A DNA stretch of 61,720 nt from JAVJSD01 sp040219575 (GTDB taxonomy: Bacteria; Planctomycetota; Planctomycetia; Pirellulales; Pirellulaceae), in NCBI GenBank assembly GCA_040219575.1, contig JAVJSD010000151.1, positions 1-61,720 of the forward strand, written 5' to 3'. Position numbers and translations under genes: made by a program. Each line of letters starts with the position of its first letter. Position 1 is the stretch's first letter. Positions 1 through 8,501 of this stretch are shown here, in pieces. Below the pieces are notes generated by a model. It searched no databases and was not told the origin of the DNA. It saw nothing but the letters and a program-made list of their open reading frames with translations.

Positions 1-1
1 C

Positions 2-154
2 GAAATCCTGCGGACCCTGATCGACTGCATCCAGATCGAGAAGGACCAGATTCGCATCGTCTACCGAATCAACTTCCCCCTTTTTGCGAGGAAAGCTAGC
101 AACGAAAAAGTTTTGCACTTTTGTTGGAGGCGTGCGTCATGTCGTCTGCGGTGA
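2..154 (+). CDS. C-terminal end of a probable site-specific recombinase (partial)
   Basis: This is an open frame running in from the left edge that ends at TGA 152-154, giving about 50 C-terminal residues. The stretch QIRIVYRINFPLF followed by EKVLHFCWRR resembles the C-terminal tails of recombinase-family proteins that I associate with planctomycete genomes. No catalytic domain lies inside the window, so the assignment rests on the tail alone. If right, the missing part is a DNA-cutting and rejoining enzyme of a mobile element or its remnant. The last residues (ASCRLR) could be native or a changed end. The family call is a moderate-confidence recollection, not a database match. Confidence 0.45.
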   Translation, partial: EILRTLIDCIQIEKDQIRIVYRINFPLFARKASNEKVLHFCWRRASCRLR

Positions 155-731
155 ATCGGCGCGGTGAATTCACCACCCCAGGCCCCTCTGCGGGGGAGGT
201 AAACCGTGGAGTTCGCCCACGAGCCCGTTGCGCCAGCAAGGGCGGATCGGCCACGACATTCCGGGGCGTCGCCGGTTGGCCAAGGACGATTTACCGAGTT
301 TCCAAAGAACACTTTTGCCAATCTTTTATTATACACCTTTTAGTCGTTTTTTGACCCGTCTTTGTCTGGCCTTCCGCGAGCTTTGCGCGGCGGTTGAAGA
401 AGGAAACGCAGAGGCGCAAAGACGCAGAGGCGCGGGAGAAGTTTGGCAGCCGCCGCCGGAAACGACTGGACAGAGTCACTACGGCGGAATAGTTTTGCCG
501 ATTGGTCGCGGGGCTTGTCCCCGCGCCTCGCGGCGGCATCCAGCGCGCCCTGCCTTTGATGGCACACTTGCCGCTCATGTTCGCCGCTGATGTGTTGGCG
601 AGCGCCGCCGCATGAGCGAGACGGCCTATCGTCGCGCCGATCGAACCGTGCAGCGTCGTGCAACGTGAACGCGAGGCGTCGCTTCGACCCTCCGCGGCGC
701 TTCTGCCGGAACGCCCTGCGGTCGCTGCGGA
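155..731. other. Gene-free gap with several short repeats
   Basis: I see no credible gene in these 577 bases. Positions 220-242 match one arm of the long palindrome at 44426-44487. Positions 406-417 and 422-433 are two copies of ACGCAGAGGCGC, a type of G/A-rich intergenic repeat found in many bacterial genomes. Positions 507-525 form a hairpin (CGCGGGG, loop CTTGT, CCCCGCG) without a following T-run. An AT-rich patch near 310-350 could hold a promoter, but no gene follows it on the plus strand. Confidence 0.6.
220..242. repeat. Half copy of the palindromic repeat found at 44426-44487
   Basis: Twenty-three bases, containing GAGCCCGTTGCGCCAGCAAG, are identical to the right arm of the perfect palindrome at 44462-44484. 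Only one arm is present here, so this is a solo or decayed unit. Two sites 44 kb apart point to a dispersed repeat family in this genome. Confidence 0.75.
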
Positions 732-1592
732 CTACCTCGCGCCGTACACGTCGGCGTAGGTCTCCTTGATGAACCGCAGGCCTTCGGTGGCGAGTTGCTC
801 GGGAGAGTCGGCGAATTGCCGCCAGATGCAGCAGAGCTTGGCGACGGTCTTCAAGTTGGGGTCGAACGACTCGATGGTGATGCAGCCGTCGTAGCCGACT
901 TCTTTCAGCGTGGCGAGCACGTCGCGCCAGGGGATCTGGCCGGTGCCGGGGATGCCGCGCTGGTTCTCGCAGGCGTGGAGGTAACCCAGGTGTGGGCCGG
1001 CGGTGCGGATCGCCTCGAGCAGATTGTTCTCCTCGCGGATCATGTGGAAAGTGTCGAGGTGCACCTTGACGTTCGGCAGGCCCACCTCCTCGACCAATCG
1101 CACGGCGTCGGCGGCGATGTTGATGAAGTGCGACTCGAAGCGGTTGACCGGCTCGATGCCGATGATCACCGGCGAGTTGGCGGCCGCGTACTCGGCCACC
1201 TGCCGGCAGGAATCGACGCCCCACTTCCATTCGTCTTCGGTCCGCATCGTGCCGGAGAGGTACCCCCAGGCGCAGTAGATCACGCCGCCGAACACCTCCG
1301 CGCCGCACTCGGTGCTGAGGTCGATCAGCCGCTTCGAGAACTCGACGCCCTTCTTGCGGACGGCCGGATCGGGCGAGATGGTGTTGAACTCTGCCGGCAG
1401 CCCGTAACCGGTGTTGATCGTCAGGTCGAGATCCTTGGCGACCTGGCGCACTTTCTTCGCGGGGAAGTTGTCGGGGTCGAAAGGGATGATTTCGACGGCG
1501 TCGAAGCCCATCTCTTTGCAGCGCTGTAGCAGCGGCAGGTCTTTGTCGAGGAACGTTTCGGTGAACAGCAGGGAGTGGATGCCGAATTTCAT
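732..1592 (-). CDS. Sugar-phosphate isomerase/epimerase, D-tagatose/psicose 3-epimerase-like
   Basis: The 286-residue protein is a TIM-barrel of the xylose-isomerase-like superfamily (AP_endonuc_2 fold). It starts MKFGIHSLLF, typical of this family. The four metal ligands of ketose 3-epimerases appear in order: E147 in IGIEPVNRFE, D180 in VHLDTFHM, H206 in YLHACEN and E241 in ITIESFD. The spacing closely follows that of Agrobacterium D-psicose 3-epimerase. It would epimerise a ketose or related sugar in the cytoplasm using a divalent metal; the true substrate cannot be read from sequence. It is the last gene of a leftward series, 58 bases after the DUF4276-like gene. Its GC content is visibly higher than that of the two genes upstream. 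Confidence 0.85.
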   Translation of the reverse strand: MKFGIHSLLFTETFLDKDLPLLQRCKEMGFDAVEIIPFDPDNFPAKKVRQVAKDLDLTINTGYGLPAEFNTISPDPAVRKKGVEFSKRLIDLSTECGAEVFGGVIYCAWGYLSGTMRTEDEWKWGVDSCRQVAEYAAANSPVIIGIEPVNRFESHFINIAADAVRLVEEVGLPNVKVHLDTFHMIREENNLLEAIRTAGPHLGYLHACENQRGIPGTGQIPWRDVLATLKEVGYDGCITIESFDPNLKTVAKLCCIWRQFADSPEQLATEGLRFIKETYADVYGAR

Positions 1593-1650
1593 CGTCGAAA
1601 TCTCGTCGGAGGAAGGTTATTGCCTGTGGGAGCACTCCCCACCGAAGTTG

Positions 1651-2514
1651 TCAAAGGTTGCGAAGAACACGGTCTCGCGGACCTGGGAACCGACTACGGC
1701 TATCGGCGGATGCTTGATTCAGGAACGGAAGTGGATGGTCCAACGCCTCCGCGACGTCGTCCAGAAACGCGTGGATGAACGGGCAATGCGGGGCCACGCT
1801 CACTACCTGTCGCCAATCGAGCGACCGGAGTGCAGCGACGCCGCCGTGAGTCTCCCGGTATTTGCGTTTCTTGTCGGCCAGTGTGGGATCACAGAGAAAG
1901 TGAAGATAGGCCTTTGGATGCCTCTGGCGAAGCGGCATGTCAGCAATCAGAGCGTTGCCAGCAGGTAGGGCTTCAAATTCGGGATCGGCGGTGGAGAATT
2001 CTTCCAAATCAAGGTGGTTCGGCAATAAGGGCTTCCGCTGCGAGCCCGCCCTGGTCAAGGCTCCCGGTTCGCCGAAAAAGTACGCCTCGGTCATCGGGCG
2101 CAGCAGGTGGAAAGAGCAGCGGTCTTGGACCTGATTGTAAATGGGCGTCGAGTTCTGCGGCCACAGTTCTTGGACAAATTGGTCCACCGCGTTGCGAAAG
2201 ATCTTGAGCACGAGCTCTGGTTGCGAGTCATTCACCAACTCGAGATCGTCAACGGCGAACGCGAAGTCGATCTTCTCCTCCCGCCGTCCGGGAAGAATGG
2301 CATTGACGAGTTCGGCGGCAAGTTCGTAGAGATCGCTCGGAACCGGTCCAGCGGGGGAATTGAGCAAGGGAGCTACATTTCGGGACGTGAATCCATTCAA
2401 ATGCTTCTCCCGCGGCCGGACGACGAAATCGTGCTCGGGGAAGAGTTGAGCCAGACTATCATCCAATGCGGCATGCTCCAAGCTTCCGGTTGGAATGAGG
2501 GCGACGACCGCCAT
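1651..2514 (-). CDS. DUF4276-like, probable TOPRIM-fold partner of the upstream AAA ATPase
   Basis: The 287-residue protein begins 2 bases after the ATPase stop, so the two are surely co-transcribed and probably translationally coupled. Features that recall DUF4276 proteins are an acidic run AVDDLELVND (D89, D90, E92), RPMTEAYFFGEP with E143, a late KKRKYRET segment (215-222) and a final HCPFIHAFL motif (243-251). DUF4276 is placed in the TOPRIM nuclease superfamily, in which acidic residues bind metal; E13 could be the first such residue. Split ATPase plus TOPRIM pairs include PARIS (AriA/AriB), and a fused form is the OLD/GajA family. I infer a role as effector nuclease of a defence module. 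The DUF4276 match is by motif recognition and is not certain. Confidence 0.6.
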   Translation of the reverse strand: MAVVALIPTGSLEHAALDDSLAQLFPEHDFVVRPREKHLNGFTSRNVAPLLNSPAGPVPSDLYELAAELVNAILPGRREEKIDFAFAVDDLELVNDSQPELVLKIFRNAVDQFVQELWPQNSTPIYNQVQDRCSFHLLRPMTEAYFFGEPGALTRAGSQRKPLLPNHLDLEEFSTADPEFEALPAGNALIADMPLRQRHPKAYLHFLCDPTLADKKRKYRETHGGVAALRSLDWRQVVSVAPHCPFIHAFLDDVAEALDHPLPFLNQASADSRSRFPGPRDRVLRNL

Positions 2515-2516
2515 TG

Positions 2517-3683
2517 TTATGTGCCCCCATGATCCTCATTCCGGCGCACCCGACCCTGATCGCGTCGTGTCTGCCCTCCGAATTCACCATGCTGGTAGAG
2601 TCGTCCCAACGAAAACCGTGAAAGCCAATCGGGATCGAACAATTCGTTCAACGCGACGGGGCGACTCTCGAGGTCATGCTCCATGACGAACACGGACTCC
2701 GGCGACATCTTGAATTCATCGAGCAAGACCGGCGAATGCGAGGCCAGGCACACGGTATTGTCATGCTCTTCCGCCCATTGTTGAAACGAGGCGGTCAGCG
2801 CCCGAATGGCGAAGGGATGGAGATCATTGCCGAAGTCATCGATAGCGATGAGTGTGTTCGGCTGTGCGCCGGCGACCGCAATCAAATGCAGCAAGCCGGT
2901 GATCCAGCCGTCGGGAGCGAGCGTCAGCGGAAAGGAGGCGTGCCACGTGGGGTCGAACAGATTGACGGTCGTGGTCAGTCCCGCGGAAGGAAATTCCAGA
3001 TCCTCGGAAACATCGGGGAAGGCGGCCTGTAACGAGTCCAACACGAACTCATATTGCGGCCGCAACTCGCGCCGGTCGCGCCAATTCCGCAGCACGGTGA
3101 AGGCGTTGCGGCCGCTGGGATGAAGATGGAGATCGCTGCCCGCCCTCGATCCATTTTGCTGCAGGCTCCAAATGTTATAAGCGCGATAGACTCGCAGGTT
3201 GCCGATGGCGCGGATCAGCGGCGCCAATTCTTCCGGGCTATCTGCGTCGCTGATGATGCGCAAGGCGAGTCGGTCGTCGCCCTCGGCGATTGAATGGTCT
3301 TTCCCGCGATAAACCAGACGTGAGGAAAGGGCGGCGCGCGACAGCACCGATTCCGCGCCGAGTGTGACGCATTCGCCAAGGCGTTCAGAGACGGTCGGCC
3401 CGTCAACGGTCAATTGTAATTCCCAACGCAGATCGTCGACTGCGAAGCTCAAGAGGACGGGATCGTCTTTGGCGGCAGTCCACGAACGCAATCCGTACGC
3501 GCCGCCCATTTCGTTGAGCGCTTGAGCTGGACCACGCAGAAAAGCGTTGCGCAGGAACTCGAGGACGCCTAACAACGTCGTCTTGCCGGAGCCATTCGGT
3601 CCTACAACGACGCACACGCCCGACGGCGCCCACTGACTTCGATTTAGCGCTCGGAAGTTTTGTACTTCAAGGTTGTAGCCCAT
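2517..3683 (-). CDS. AAA family ATPase (AAA_15/AAA_21, OLD-like), first gene of a two-gene module
   Basis: The 388-residue protein starts at the ATG of MGYNLEVQNF; a longer reading would need a TTG. The family hallmarks are an N-terminal strand then Walker A GPNGSGKTT (28-36), a mid-domain, a signature-like DGWITGLLHLIAV (258-270), Walker B LIAIDDFGNDLHP (278-290) and the histidine-switch segment LASHSPVLLDEF (313-324). The usual Walker B Glu is Asp here (D282-D283), followed by FG instead of the common PE. The C terminus holds LYQHGEFGG, often seen in such ATPases. ATPases of this group act as sensors or drivers for a nuclease partner. The next gene, 2 bases away, supplies such a partner. 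It sits 48 bases downstream of the YchF-like gene in what may be one long operon. Confidence 0.85.
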   Translation of the reverse strand: MGYNLEVQNFRALNRSQWAPSGVCVVVGPNGSGKTTLLGVLEFLRNAFLRGPAQALNEMGGAYGLRSWTAAKDDPVLLSFAVDDLRWELQLTVDGPTVSERLGECVTLGAESVLSRAALSSRLVYRGKDHSIAEGDDRLALRIISDADSPEELAPLIRAIGNLRVYRAYNIWSLQQNGSRAGSDLHLHPSGRNAFTVLRNWRDRRELRPQYEFVLDSLQAAFPDVSEDLEFPSAGLTTTVNLFDPTWHASFPLTLAPDGWITGLLHLIAVAGAQPNTLIAIDDFGNDLHPFAIRALTASFQQWAEEHDNTVCLASHSPVLLDEFKMSPESVFVMEHDLESRPVALNELFDPDWLSRFSLGRLYQHGEFGGQTRRDQGRVRRNEDHGGT

Positions 3684-3731
3684 CGATGGAACGCACCTCG
3701 CTCGGAACAAGTACCGCGGCTGGCGACACCT

Positions 3732-4760
3732 CTAATTATGCCGGATTTCGATCACGTCGCCATCTTGGATGACGTAGTCGCGGGGTTCCTGCCGCATCAG
3801 GTTGGCGGCCTTGACTTCGCGCTCGCTGCCGAGGCGGACCAGGTCCTCGCAGTTCATGGTGGCGGCGCGGATGAAGCCCTTGGCGATGTCGGTATGAATC
3901 TCGCCGGCCGCCTCGACGGCGGTGCAGCCCTGGCGGATCATCCAGGTGCGGACCTCTTTCTCGCCGGCGGTGAAGAACAGCATCTGGCCGGAGACGTCCA
4001 TGATCGTCCGCAGCAACTCGTCGCGGTCGCGGGGCTCCACCTCCATCTCGCGGCAGAACTCGGCTCGTTCCTCCTCGGGCATGCCGGCCAGTTCGATCTG
4101 CAGCGGCAGCGAAATGGCGACCGCCCTGGTGTCTCCGGGCAGCGCGGCGGCGACTTCCGGCGAGACCCGTTGCGTGTCGTCGGTGGAGTTGATCACCACC
4201 AGGCGGGGTTTTTCGGTGAACAGTTGGAACGAGCGGATGGCCCGGGACTGCTCGGGCGAGAGCTCCATCTCCCGCAGCGGCCGGCCTTCCTCGAGCGCGG
4301 CGTGCAGCGGTTCGAGGGCCTTGAGTTCGGCCTCCTGCTCCTCGCGATTGGGGCGCGGCTTCTTGATCGACTCGCGGAGCCGCTCCAGGCGGTTGGAGAC
4401 GATGTCCAGGTCGGCGATCAGCAGGTCGTCCTCGAAGTTTCGCAGGTCGGCCAGGGCGTCGGCGCCGGCGAAACCGGCCGTCACGATCACCAGGCAGCCC
4501 GCCTCGCGGATCAACGCCAGCTTCGCCGCGCTGCCGGAATGATCGCGGCTGAGGCCCGGCGTATCGACCAGCTCCAGCGAGGCGAGCGTCACCTTCTTGG
4601 GTTTGTAGATCGCGCACAGCGAGTCCACCCGCGGCTCGGGAACGGCCGCCAGGGTCGATTGCGTGCTGTGGGCCAGGGCGGGGTCGGGCGCCACGCCGGT
4701 CAGCCAATGAAAGAGGGTGCTCTTGCCCGAACCTTGATAGCCGACGATGCCGATCTTCAT
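3732..4760 (-). CDS. YchF/Obg-family P-loop GTPase with C-terminal TGS domain
   Basis: The 342-residue protein begins MKIGIVGYQGSGKSTLF. A G3 motif DTPGL follows in LELVDTPGLSRD. A helical insertion (about 110-180), the YchF-type tail around GEKEVRTWMIRQG, and a TGS domain ending DYVIQDGDVIEIRHN give the YchF order. Two deviations stand out. The P-loop is GYQGSGKST rather than GLPNVGKST, and the nucleotide specificity motif near residue 195 reads INSTDD rather than NxxE. YchF proteins bind ATP or GTP and associate with ribosomes; this one looks like a divergent paralogue. Its start codon overlaps the transglutaminase stop by 4 bases (ATGA), so translation is probably coupled. Confidence 0.8.
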   Translation of the reverse strand: MKIGIVGYQGSGKSTLFHWLTGVAPDPALAHSTQSTLAAVPEPRVDSLCAIYKPKKVTLASLELVDTPGLSRDHSGSAAKLALIREAGCLVIVTAGFAGADALADLRNFEDDLLIADLDIVSNRLERLRESIKKPRPNREEQEAELKALEPLHAALEEGRPLREMELSPEQSRAIRSFQLFTEKPRLVVINSTDDTQRVSPEVAAALPGDTRAVAISLPLQIELAGMPEEERAEFCREMEVEPRDRDELLRTIMDVSGQMLFFTAGEKEVRTWMIRQGCTAVEAAGEIHTDIAKGFIRAATMNCEDLVRLGSEREVKAANLMRQEPRDYVIQDGDVIEIRHN

Positions 4761-7285
4761 GAGGCGGTGGTGCTTGTGCGACCGTTGTCGCGCGGGTGAG
4801 GGGTGGAGGGAGGATTGCTGGAGGGAGACTGTTGAGCGCTGACCAGCGCGGCGTCGAGTTGATCGAGATCCTGCTCGATCTGCGACAGTTGCTCGGGCGA
4901 CAGCGTGGCGGCGCCGAATCGGACATCGTAAAACGCTTCGACCACGCGGCGAGGTACGACCGCAACCTCGCTCAGCGCGGGGGTGACCGTCATCCGCCGC
5001 CCGACGCTGCTGGCGAATTCGGCCTGCGTCTGCGAGGGACGGCGTTTAAGGTCGTGTCGCGCCAGCAACTCCGCGAAGCGTTCGTAGAACGGTACGGGCG
5101 GACCGCGGCGTGCGGCGGCGGCTTGTTTCTCGACTTTCTTTTTCCGTCTTCGCCACTTGAACTTTATGCTACGCGAAATTCGATAAACCGCAATGACGGC
5201 GATCAACAGCACGATCAGCCCGCCCGCGATCCGCCAAACCATGGCGATGCGTTTGGCGCCCTGGGAGGCCGCCTCGTCGGACTCGCTCTCTCCGCTCCCC
5301 AGGGAGAACAGGCTCTCGGCCATTTCGTTGCCGCTGGCGATGGGATCGTAGATCGCATCCTGCTGACGTTGGGAGTTCATGTTGACGACGTAGTCCATCC
5401 ACATCAGCCGCGCGAAGCCGTAGGCGTCGTTCGCCCAGGCCATCACGCCCTCGCTCTTCGACCAGTCGACCACTTCGCCGCCGACCGGCGTGGGATCGAG
5501 CCTCATCCAGGCCCCGCGGGTGCTCTTCTCCGCGGGAAGCTGGCTTTCGGAGACCTGATCGGGTTCGAGATACGCCTCGACCCAGGCGTGGGCGTTGTTT
5601 TGACGAATCTGGTAGAAGTTGCCCAGGCTGTTGTACTCGCCTCCGCGATAGCCGACGACCATGCGTGCGGGGATGCCCTGGGTCCGCAGCGCGAGAACCA
5701 AGGCGCTGGCGAAATACTCGCAGTGGCCCGAGCGATTGTGGGCCACGAAGTCCTCGATGGGATCCATGCCGGGTGTCCGCGACACCTGGCTGAAGTCGAG
5801 GGTGTAGGTGTATTCCGTCGAGAACAGGAAGTGGTTCTGCAGCGCTCGGGCGATCGACGCGCGGTCGGCCTGCGGATCGATCTCACGCGTTTCGGCCGCG
5901 ATCTTCTCCGCCAGCGCGGTGATGTTCGGGAATCGCCTGCGCGTGATGTAGGCCAGATGTTCGATTTCTTCGCGAAACTCCTCCTCCATTTGCTCCAGCC
6001 GCCGGCGTCCGCGGGGAGTGAGGTTGTCGGGATTCCCGTCCAACCCGGCCGGGTACATCGTCTGGAATTCATGCGGCGTCACCGTCCGCTGCAGGTTGTT
6101 TTGAAATCCGGTCGTGAAGACGGTGTAGCGCAGCGTTTGGGGCGGACCGAGCGTGTCGCCGACGACGCGCACGAGACGCTTCGTGTTGCGATCGAAATTG
6201 AGCCGGTCCGGCGCGAATTGCGATTGATAGGCGGGATAGACGGCAAACAACGTGGAGCTCTGTTGGGGCTGCAGCACGGTGTGCTGGTTCACGCCGGGAA
6301 CGCCCGGGGGCGGCGACGCCAGACGGGTGGCGGCCTCGTCGGGCGACGAGCTCCACACGTACTTGCCGCGTTCGTTCTGGGCGTAATAGTCGAGGATGAT
6401 GCCGCGGAGGTAGAGATCGCCGAACACCTCGAAGCGCTCGCCCGTCTGGGCGTCGCTGAAGCGAACGCGCATCACCGAAGCGTCGCTGGCGATGATGTTG
6501 TGCATCTCGTCGAGTGCGATTTCGGTGGGCATACCCACCGTGCGCGACTGCTCGAACAACGTCCCCGAATCCTCGCGGGAGCGGGGCAGGCTCAAGAACA
6601 GAATGACCGAGAACAGCACTGTGGCGAAGCAAATCCCGGCGATCTGGCGCGGCAACCGCCAGCCGGTCAGTTGCTGCGAGAATTCCTCTTCGCGGTAGAT
6701 GAATTGGGCCCGCGGCGGTTGGCCGAACAGGATCGCCAGCGGCTTGGTGGAGACGCTCGGCTCGATGGCGGTCGCGGGCGACTCGCTTTCACCCGGCGGA
6801 GTCCGCGGCGGCATGACGCGTTTGACCGTGCGGAAGTTGAACAACAGCGCCAGGAAGCTGACGGCGACCACCATGTACACCAGCAACAGCGCGCCGAACT
6901 CGACCCCCACGCGCAGCGCCGCCGAGACGACCACCTGCAGCAGGCTCAGCACGGCCAGGTGTCCGTAAATCCGCGGCGTCTTCTCCTGAAACAACAGCAC
7001 GATTTGCAGGCAGATCAAGAGGTTGGCGATGGCCAACAACTGGCTGCGGTCGGTGGCGGTCAGAAAGTCCAACAGCACCACCACCACGGCGGCCAGGGCC
7101 ACGGTGTTGGCCAACAGTCGATTCAGCCGAAAAGACTGTCGAATATCGGTGAAGATCAGCGCCACCAGCGCCGACACCACGCCCGCCGCCGGCAAAGCGA
7201 CGTTCGACTGCGCCACGCCCAGCAGGCCCGAACCGAGCGCGACCATCACCGCCAGGTTGATCTGGAGTTTGCGTTCGACGTTCAT
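4757..7285 (-). CDS. TgpA-type membrane transglutaminase-like protein (DUF3488, transglutaminase core, DUF4129-like tail)
   Basis: With the ATG at MNVERKLQIN the protein has 842 residues; upstream in-frame sequence lacks a good reason for use. Six or so hydrophobic segments fill residues 10-150 and one lies at 212-232 (DUF3488 region). A soluble transglutaminase core follows with a full triad: C522 in RSGHCEYFASAL, H566 in NNAHAWVEAYL and D597 in MRLDPTP. A further membrane segment (GGLIVLLIAVIAVY) and a charged cytoplasmic tail complete it. These proteins usually travel with DUF58 and MoxR proteins, as here. The reaction is unproven; a peptide bond-forming or cleaving role on the outer face of the membrane is an inference. 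It lies 70 bases after the DUF58 gene and overlaps the YchF-like gene. Confidence 0.9.
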   Translation of the reverse strand: MNVERKLQINLAVMVALGSGLLGVAQSNVALPAAGVVSALVALIFTDIRQSFRLNRLLANTVALAAVVVVLLDFLTATDRSQLLAIANLLICLQIVLLFQEKTPRIYGHLAVLSLLQVVVSAALRVGVEFGALLLVYMVVAVSFLALLFNFRTVKRVMPPRTPPGESESPATAIEPSVSTKPLAILFGQPPRAQFIYREEEFSQQLTGWRLPRQIAGICFATVLFSVILFLSLPRSREDSGTLFEQSRTVGMPTEIALDEMHNIIASDASVMRVRFSDAQTGERFEVFGDLYLRGIILDYYAQNERGKYVWSSSPDEAATRLASPPPGVPGVNQHTVLQPQQSSTLFAVYPAYQSQFAPDRLNFDRNTKRLVRVVGDTLGPPQTLRYTVFTTGFQNNLQRTVTPHEFQTMYPAGLDGNPDNLTPRGRRRLEQMEEEFREEIEHLAYITRRRFPNITALAEKIAAETREIDPQADRASIARALQNHFLFSTEYTYTLDFSQVSRTPGMDPIEDFVAHNRSGHCEYFASALVLALRTQGIPARMVVGYRGGEYNSLGNFYQIRQNNAHAWVEAYLEPDQVSESQLPAEKSTRGAWMRLDPTPVGGEVVDWSKSEGVMAWANDAYGFARLMWMDYVVNMNSQRQQDAIYDPIASGNEMAESLFSLGSGESESDEAASQGAKRIAMVWRIAGGLIVLLIAVIAVYRISRSIKFKWRRRKKKVEKQAAAARRGPPVPFYERFAELLARHDLKRRPSQTQAEFASSVGRRMTVTPALSEVAVVPRRVVEAFYDVRFGAATLSPEQLSQIEQDLDQLDAALVSAQQSPSSNPPSTPHPRDNGRTSTTAS

Positions 7286-7355
7286 CGCGTGCCGCGGCGC
7301 TCCTCGACAGGGTTCGGACTGAATGGATGAAGCGACATGAGCTTTGGCGAGGCGG

Positions 7356-8495
7356 TTAATCGATTTGAAACAAGCTGGCGAGTTCCGCACTGTCGGACAC
7401 ATCGAACCAGGACGTCAGCGGATGGGGCGCCGCGGCCGGCGCGGGGCGCGTGCTGACGATCATCCGCCGCGTTCCCGCCGGCAGCGCCGTCTCGAGTTGC
7501 TCCAGCACGGGCGTGATCCGGTCGTCGTTGCTGCCCTGCACGGCCGCCAACTCCTCGAGCACTTCGTTGAGCAACAAGTGCGAGGCGGGCTGCAGTCGGA
7601 GTTGGCTCTCCAGCCCGCCGCCGGCGATCAGCAAGCGGCTGCCGCCGCGACGGCACAAATCGGCCACCACCGTGGCGGCGAAACTGACCGCCAATTCCAC
7701 CTGGTCGAAGTCCCGCGGTTGGGCCTCGTGCGGATGCCACAGGTCCAACAGCACCGCCACATCGCGGTTGCGCTGGCGCTCCAACAGGCGAACCGCCAAT
7801 TCGCCCAGCTTCGCCGACGTCCGCCAGTGGATCATCCGCACGGTGTCGCCCGGCCGAAATTCGCGCAGGCCGTAGTAGTCTCCGCCCAGCGGCCCGCGGC
7901 GGCGCTGCGACCTGCGGGAACCGTCGCGGTGTGATTCGAGCAGATCCTGCCAATGCCCGATCAGCTTTCCGATGCGGGGGCATACCAGGATCTCGTCCAG
8001 GCGGTTGACCTGCACGGCGGCTTCGACCAGTCCGAAGGGGAAGCGGGAGGAGACGGTCAGCGGGCCGAAACGATAACGTCCCCGTCGGCTCAACTCGGCG
8101 CGATAACCGGCGCGGACCGAAGCGCCGGCCGGTGCGCTGGGAAACACGACGTCGACCGTCGTTTGAAACTCCTCGCCCAGCGGCCCCTCGAGCATGATTT
8201 GGTCCTGGGCGACCATCGCCCATCCGCCCAGCGTCCGACGGTGGTTGGTCAGTTCAATCTCCACCACCAACGGTTCGCCGGCGCAAATGCGGCTGGGCAG
8301 GCGGCGGCGGAGCGAGAGACGCCGAACCGTGGAGACGGTCAGCCGCCAGTTGAGCAGCAGCGGGGCGACCATCAGCCCGGTGAGCACGATCAACAGATTC
8401 GCCTGGCGAAACACGGCGCCGCCCACCATGAAGGTCAGCACCAGCAGGTAGTACCACCCTTCGCTGCAAATGCGAATGCGTCGGCGTTCGATCAC
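7356..8495 (-). CDS. DUF58 domain-containing membrane protein
   Basis: The 379-residue protein opens with two hydrophobic helices (about 14-48), then a beta-rich region. The defining DUF58 block sits at 208-231: YGLREFRPGDTVRMIHWRTSAKLG. A von Willebrand A-like C-terminal part follows (VAVLLDLW near 248). DUF58 proteins are standard partners of MoxR AAA+ ATPases and are thought to be clients or adaptors in assembly of membrane or periplasmic complexes. Only 6 bases separate it from the MoxR gene, so the two are co-translated in practice. No key block is missing. Confidence 0.92.
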   Translation of the reverse strand: MIERRRIRICSEGWYYLLVLTFMVGGAVFRQANLLIVLTGLMVAPLLLNWRLTVSTVRRLSLRRRLPSRICAGEPLVVEIELTNHRRTLGGWAMVAQDQIMLEGPLGEEFQTTVDVVFPSAPAGASVRAGYRAELSRRGRYRFGPLTVSSRFPFGLVEAAVQVNRLDEILVCPRIGKLIGHWQDLLESHRDGSRRSQRRRGPLGGDYYGLREFRPGDTVRMIHWRTSAKLGELAVRLLERQRNRDVAVLLDLWHPHEAQPRDFDQVELAVSFAATVVADLCRRGGSRLLIAGGGLESQLRLQPASHLLLNEVLEELAAVQGSNDDRITPVLEQLETALPAGTRRMIVSTRPAPAAAPHPLTSWFDVSDSAELASLFQID

Positions 8496-8501
8496 GGCGG
8501 A

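Noticed and set aside
4796..7330. 844-codon plus-strand frame opposite the transglutaminase gene
   Set aside because: Low-complexity His/Gln/Arg/Gly-rich translation, antisense to a gene with a full catalytic triad.
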